Source: Brevundimonas sp. M20
GTDB lineage: Bacteria; Pseudomonadota; Alphaproteobacteria; Caulobacterales; Caulobacteraceae
Assembly (NCBI RefSeq): GCF_006547065.1
Contig: NZ_CP041243.1
Span: 2,867,001 to 2,931,000, forward strand
Direction: 5' to 3'
DNA length: 64,000 bases
The position numbers were made by a program, and so were the translations under genes. Below are positions 60,594 to 64,000 of the stretch, one piece after another. Below the pieces are notes generated by a model. That model saw nothing but the letters and a program-made list of their open reading frames with translations. It did not search any database and was not told where the DNA came from. Position 1 is the first letter of the stretch. The number at the start of each line of letters is the position of its first letter.

Positions 60594-61799
60594 ATGTCCC
60601 GCGAAGCCGTCATCGTCTCCACCGCCCGCACCCCCATCGGCCGCGCCTATCGCGGGGCCTTCAACGACACCCAGGCGCAACAGTTGGGCGCCCACGCGGT
60701 GAAGCACGCCGTCGCCCGCGCCGGGATCGAACTGGCCGAGGTCGAGGACGTGGTCATGGGCGCCGCCCTGCAACAGGGCTCGACCGGCACCAACGTCGCC
60801 CGTCAGGTGGCGCTGGCCGCCGGCCTGCCGTCCACCGTTCCGGGCATGTCGCTGGACCGCCAGTGCGCCTCGGGCCTGATGGGCATCGCAACGGCCGCCA
60901 AACAGGTGATCTTCGACCAGCAGAAGATGGCCGTCGGCGGCGGTCTGGAGAGCATCTCCCTGGTCCAGAACCAGTACATGAACCTGTACCGGGGCAAGGA
61001 CGAGGAACTGCTGAAGATCGCGCCTCACATGTATATGTCGATGCTGGAGACCGCCGAGGTCGTGGCCCGTCGTTACAACATCAGCCGTGACCGTCAGGAC
61101 GAATACGCCCTGCAGTCGCAGCAGCGCACCGCCGCCGCCCAGGCCGCTGGCAAGTTCGACGCCGAGATCGTGCCGATGACCACCACCATGCTGGTGACGG
61201 ACAAGGCGACCGGCGAGACCTCGAAGAAGGAAGTCACCCTGTCGAAGGACGAGGGCAACCGCGCCGATACGACGCTGGAAGGCCTGAAGGCCCTGAAGCC
61301 GGTGTTCGGCTCGGGCGAGGAAATCCAGCAGGGCGAGTTCATCACCGCAGGCAACGCCAGCCAGCTGTCGGACGGCGCCTCGGCCTCGGTCATCATGGAA
61401 GCCGGTGAGGCCGTGAAGCGCGGCCTGCAACCGCTGGGCGCCTATCGCGGTATGGCCGTGGCCGGTTGCGAGCCGGACGAGATGGGCATCGGCCCGGTCT
61501 ATGCCGTGCCCAAGCTTCTGAAGCGCCACGGTCTGACGATGGATGACATCGGCATCTGGGAGCTGAACGAGGCCTTCGCCGTGCAGGTGCTGTACTGCGC
61601 CGACACCCTGGGCATCCCGATGGACCGCCTGAACGTGAACGGCGGCGCCATCTCCATCGGCCACCCCTACGGCATGTCGGGCGCCCGGATGACCGGCCAC
61701 GTCCTGATCGAGGGCAAGCGTCGCGGCGCCAAATACGGTGTGGTGACCATGTGCATCGGCGGCGGCATGGGAGCCGCCGGTCTGTTCGAGATCTACTGA
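60594..61799 (+). CDS. Acetyl-CoA C-acyltransferase (thiolase)
   Basis: 401 residues. Thiolase catalyses the last step of beta-oxidation or the reverse condensation. Cys91 in [14 protein letters not shown] is the nucleophile; the second active-site Cys lies in [13 protein letters not shown] and His in [33 protein letters not shown] is also conserved. It follows the SDR gene after a repeat-rich gap of 286 bases. It is closer to the acetyl-CoA C-acyltransferase (FadA/FadI-like) group than to PhaA. Confidence 0.95.
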   Translation: MSREAVIVSTARTPIGRAYRGAFNDTQAQQLGAHAVKHAVARAGIELAEVEDVVMGAALQQGSTGTNVARQVALAAGLPSTVPGMSLDRQCASGLMGIATAAKQVIFDQQKMAVGGGLESISLVQNQYMNLYRGKDEELLKIAPHMYMSMLETAEVVARRYNISRDRQDEYALQSQQRTAAAQAAGKFDAEIVPMTTTMLVTDKATGETSKKEVTLSKDEGNRADTTLEGLKALKPVFGSGEEIQQGEFITAGNASQLSDGASASVIMEAGEAVKRGLQPLGAYRGMAVAGCEPDEMGIGPVYAVPKLLKRHGLTMDDIGIWELNEAFAVQVLYCADTLGIPMDRLNVNGGAISIGHPYGMSGARMTGHVLIEGKRRGAKYGVVTMCIGGGMGAAGLFEIY

Positions 61800-61803
61800 G
61801 AAC

Positions 61804-61974
61804 AGTTCCTCCCCCTCGGGGGAGGTGGCGCGGCGCGCAAGCGCCGTGACGGAGGGGTCGCTCGGCACACCGGCGGCCCCTTCCGTTTTCTGACCGAGGG
61901 CCGATCCGGCACCCCTCCACCCTCCTTCGCCTACGGCTCCGGACGGTCCCCCTCCCCCGTTGGGGGAGGAACTA
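61804..61974. repeat. CCTCCCCC/GGGGGAGG long inverted element
   Basis: AGTTCCTCCCCCTCGGGGGA then GG (61804-61825) is complementary to CCTCCCCCGTTGGGGGAGG then AACT (to 61974). Secondary matches GGAGGGGT/ACCCCTCC are inside. It overlaps the last codon of the WYL gene. This type of intergenic sequence is recalled as common in alphaproteobacteria. Confidence 0.7.
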
Positions 61975-62703
61975 TGCCCCCGGCGCCGGCTTTCCCGCCG
62001 CTATCCAGGCCGCCTTTTCCGCGTCCATCTTCGCCTGCCAGCGGGCGCGCAGGACGGCGGGGCGGCCGGGGTAGCGGTCCTCGAGGAACTCGGCGGAGAC
62101 GACGCGGTCGGTGCGGAAGGTGCGGAAGTCGTCGCGGGTCTCGCACCAGCCCACCAGCAGCCGCGTGGTGTCGCGATATCCGATCAGGCAGGGCCAGATG
62201 ATCCGCACGGTCTCGCGCCCCTGCTCGTCCGCATAGTGGAGCCGCAGCTTGCGACCCGCGTGGATCCAGCCGCGTACCTGGGCCATGTCCAGCGCGTCGG
62301 CCTTGCGCGCGTCGTCCCAGACCGGCGGCCCGGACACGGCGGGCTCCATCAGGACGGGACGCAGGCGCTCGGGCACGGTGGCCGCGATCTTGGCGATCAG
62401 GTCGCGGGCGGCGCGGGACAGGGCCGGGTCGCCCCGCGACGCCACCCACTGCGCGCCCAGCACCGCCGCCTCGATCTCGTCCGAGGTCAGCATCAGGGGC
62501 GGCATGTCGAAGCCGCCCTCCAGCACATAGCCCAGCCCCGCCTCGCCCCGGATCGGCACCCGCTGGCTCATCAGGGTGGCGATGTCGCGGTAGATCGACC
62601 GCTTCGACGTCTCCAGTTCGGCCGCGATGGCGTCCGCCGTCACCGGCCTGGACGACCGACGCAGCACCTGGATGATCTGGAACAGTCGGTCGGCTCTTCG
62701 CAT
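61972..62703 (-). CDS. YafY-like WYL-domain transcriptional regulator
   Basis: 243 residues. HTH_11 at 1-60: RRADRLFQIIQVLRRSSRPV followed by TADAIAAELETSKRSIYRDI. The WYL domain spans about 135-225 (LRLHYADEQGRETVRIIWPC, then VGWCETRDDFRTFRTDRV) and probably binds a ligand. The ATG begins right at MRRADRLF; upstream are hairpin repeats. The target is unknown. Confidence 0.92.
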   Translation of the reverse strand: MRRADRLFQIIQVLRRSSRPVTADAIAAELETSKRSIYRDIATLMSQRVPIRGEAGLGYVLEGGFDMPPLMLTSDEIEAAVLGAQWVASRGDPALSRAARDLIAKIAATVPERLRPVLMEPAVSGPPVWDDARKADALDMAQVRGWIHAGRKLRLHYADEQGRETVRIIWPCLIGYRDTTRLLVGWCETRDDFRTFRTDRVVSAEFLEDRYPGRPAVLRARWQAKMDAEKAAWIAAGKPAPGA

Positions 62704-62710
62704 CTTGGGG

Positions 62711-62930
62711 CCTTAACGCTCACGCCGCGGGCGCTCGCTGCTTGAGGGGCAGAGGTGTCGCCCTATCGCTCGCGGCATGGCCGCTCGCTGCTTGAGGGCC
62801 GGTATGGCGAACCGCTGCTGACAGCATGCTGGCAGCAGGGTGACAGTAGATCAATCTTCACCGGCGGCGAGGGGCTGTCGGACCCAATCCGGGCTCAAGC
62901 AGCGAGGCTCCGCGAGCCGAGCGATCGCCC
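62711..62930. repeat. Covarying-stem hairpin repeats, cluster 3 (three copies)
   Basis: R5 (62711-62750; stem CGCC/GGCG) and R6 (62757-62800; stem GCGGC/GCCGC, loop ATG) are in plus sense, and R7 (62891-62930) is in minus sense (stem GGCTC/GAGCC, loop GCG). They have ATCGCTC (except R5, AACGCTC) on one side and CTGCTTGAG on the other. The remaining bases of this gap, 62801-62890, show no gene. Confidence 0.75.
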
Positions 62931-62944
62931 GACAGGAGAGAATG

Positions 62945-63547
62945 ATGCTGACGCTGTTCCACGCCCCGCACTCGCGTTCGTCCCGCATTGTCTGGCTGAT
63001 CGAGGAACTGGGGGCCGAGGTCGATATCCGGTACGTCGACATCCAGCGGGCCGATGGTTCGGGCGGCCGAGACGCCGCCAATCCACACCCGGACAGCAAG
63101 GTTCCGGCCCTGAAGCATGGCGACGCCCTGATCACGGAATCCGCCGCCGTCGCCCTGTATCTGACCGGGCTGCACCCGCAGGCGGGGCTGGGCTTCCCGC
63201 TGGAGTCGCCGGAACGCGGGCCGCTGCTGAGCTGGATCTGCTGGAATGCCGGAGAGCTGGAGCCCTCGCTGTGGGCGAAGATGTCCGGCGAGGTCGAGAC
63301 CAACCCGCACGCCAAAGCGCGGTATGACGCGGCGATCACCCGCGTGCTGGAGGCGCTGTGGGTCGGGCCCTATCTGATGGGAGACCGGTTCACCGCCGCG
63401 GACGTGATGATCGGCAGCACCCTCGGCTGGGCGCGCGCGCACCTGCCGGAGAGCCCCGTTCTGGACGCCTATCTGGAGCGTCTCCAGAACCGTCCGGCCA
63501 GCCTGCGGGCGATGCAGCGGGACGGACGACCGGCGATCGCGGCCTGA
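62945..63547 (+). CDS. Glutathione S-transferase family protein
   Basis: 200 residues. Thioredoxin-like N-domain (LTLFHAPHSRSSRIVWLIEE) with the cis-Pro motif SKVPALKHGDALITESAAVA (about 52-71), whose ES contacts glutathione. The C-terminal helical domain ends VMIGSTLGWARAHLPESPVL. AGGAG ends six bases before the ATG at 62945; a preceding ATG at 62942 is closer and less suitable. Hairpin repeat R7 lies just upstream. Confidence 0.9.
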   Translation: MLTLFHAPHSRSSRIVWLIEELGAEVDIRYVDIQRADGSGGRDAANPHPDSKVPALKHGDALITESAAVALYLTGLHPQAGLGFPLESPERGPLLSWICWNAGELEPSLWAKMSGEVETNPHAKARYDAAITRVLEALWVGPYLMGDRFTAADVMIGSTLGWARAHLPESPVLDAYLERLQNRPASLRAMQRDGRPAIAA

Positions 63548-63559
63548 TGTGAGGTCCGG

Positions 63560-64000
63560 TCAGGCCGCGTGGGCGGCGGCGTTGTCGCCGCCGTTCGCGG
63601 GCCGGACCACGGCCTTCAGCGCGGTCACGAAGTCGTCGCGCCAGATGCTGACGTCGGTGTCCCGCACCACCGTCATCAGGGCCTCCCAGCGACGGCGACG
63701 TTCGACCAACGGCATATCCAGCGCCTTCTTGATGGCGTCGGACAGCTCCTCGCGGCTGAACGGATTGACCAGAAGGGCTTCCCGCATCTGCTCGGCGGCG
63801 CCGGCGAAGCGGGACAGGACCAGCACGCCCGGATCGTCCGGGTTCTGGGCCGCCACATATTCCTTGGCCACAAGGTTCATCCCGTCGCGCAAGGGGGTGA
63901 CCAGCCCCACCCGCGCGGCGCGATAGATGCCCGCCAGCTGATCCCGGCGATAGGTGCGGTTCAGATAGCGGATCGGTTGCCAGTCCATGTCGGCGAACTC
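63560..64000 (-). CDS. otsA: Trehalose-6-phosphate synthase, C-terminal part
   Basis: The frame is open to the window edge; about 146 residues are visible, the C-terminal part of a GT20 glucosyltransferase making trehalose-6-phosphate from UDP-glucose and glucose-6-phosphate. Conserved blocks are VGLVTPLRDGMNLVAKEYVA and LVLSRFAGAAEQMREALLVN, containing the donor-binding and catalytic acid residues. Its N-terminal half is missing from the window, not necessarily from the genome. Confidence 0.93.
   Translation of the reverse strand, partial: EFADMDWQPIRYLNRTYRRDQLAGIYRAARVGLVTPLRDGMNLVAKEYVAAQNPDDPGVLVLSRFAGAAEQMREALLVNPFSREELSDAIKKALDMPLVERRRRWEALMTVVRDTDVSIWRDDFVTALKAVVRPANGGDNAAAHAA

Overview
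The window looks like a chromosomal segment of a Caulobacterales alphaproteobacterium close to Brevundimonas. The reasons are the very high GC with strong third-position bias, the alphaproteobacterial gene orders aroA-cmk-rpsA-ihfB, lptC-lptA-lptB and rpoN-hpf-ptsN, an NrnC-type oligoribonuclease, a TIGR02300 FYDLN protein, DUF1150 beside Hsp20, and TonB-dependent and OmpA-type envelope proteins. The assignment is from family knowledge, not from a search. No phage, insertion sequence, CRISPR array or rRNA was seen. Both ends cut through genes (a GNAT-like protein on the left, otsA on the right).

Layout. 0-6.7 kb: mscL, ihfB, rpsA, cmk and aroA on the minus strand, then the FYDLN gene and tRNA-Ala(GGC). 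6.7-11.0 kb: a tight minus-strand operon of three unrecognised secreted proteins. 11.1-12.0 kb: a heat-shock unit with a sigma-32-type promoter, hsp20 and DUF1150. 12.1-24.8 kb: ptsN-hpf-rpoN and lptB-lptA-lptC-nrnC, separated by about 7 kb of accessory genes (HTH protein, small membrane protein, lipoprotein-like protein, TonB-dependent receptor, Hsp70-like, ClpP-like, DUF2200, GNAT). 25-33 kb: tRNA-Leu(CAG), an NDUFA9-like protein, uppP, an HTH/degenerate citrate synthase fusion, a FieF-type exporter, GST, queG, an FKBP lipoprotein and ilvA. 33-36.4 kb: small envelope proteins, GNAT, and rplU-rpmA with a leader hairpin. 36.8-41.5 kb: a 1563-residue FG-GAP/RTX adhesin. 41.5-46.6 kb: a zinc-homeostasis group (membrane protein with a Zur-like box, His-rich CDF exporter, CobW GTPase, WD40 protein). 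46.7-54 kb: TadE/TadG-like pilus-associated proteins, mtgA, an M2 peptidase and a von Willebrand-type TadG. 54-64 kb: a 2OG-Fe(II) oxygenase, two OmpA-family proteins, ugd, an SDR/thiolase pair, a WYL regulator, GST and otsA.

The intergenic DNA is unusually structured. Four dispersed families of inverted or hairpin repeats were read by eye: (1) heptad-repeat palindromes built from GTGRNTR-like 7-mers (five loci); (2) short hairpins with constant flanks (ATCGCTC and CTGCTTGAG), a GCG-type triloop and a stem that changes between copies while still pairing (eight copies in three clusters); (3) GCGAAATCTG/ACCGATTTCGC hairpins (two full copies and one eroded); (4) a CCTCCCCC/GGGGGAGG long inverted element. 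Families 1 and 2, with their apparent within-copy covariation, are the best candidates for something undescribed. Other points of interest are the secreted three-gene operon, a citrate synthase-like protein that has lost its catalytic histidines, a ClpP-like protease next to an Hsp70-like ATPase, and a von Willebrand domain interrupted by FCCH-like modules.
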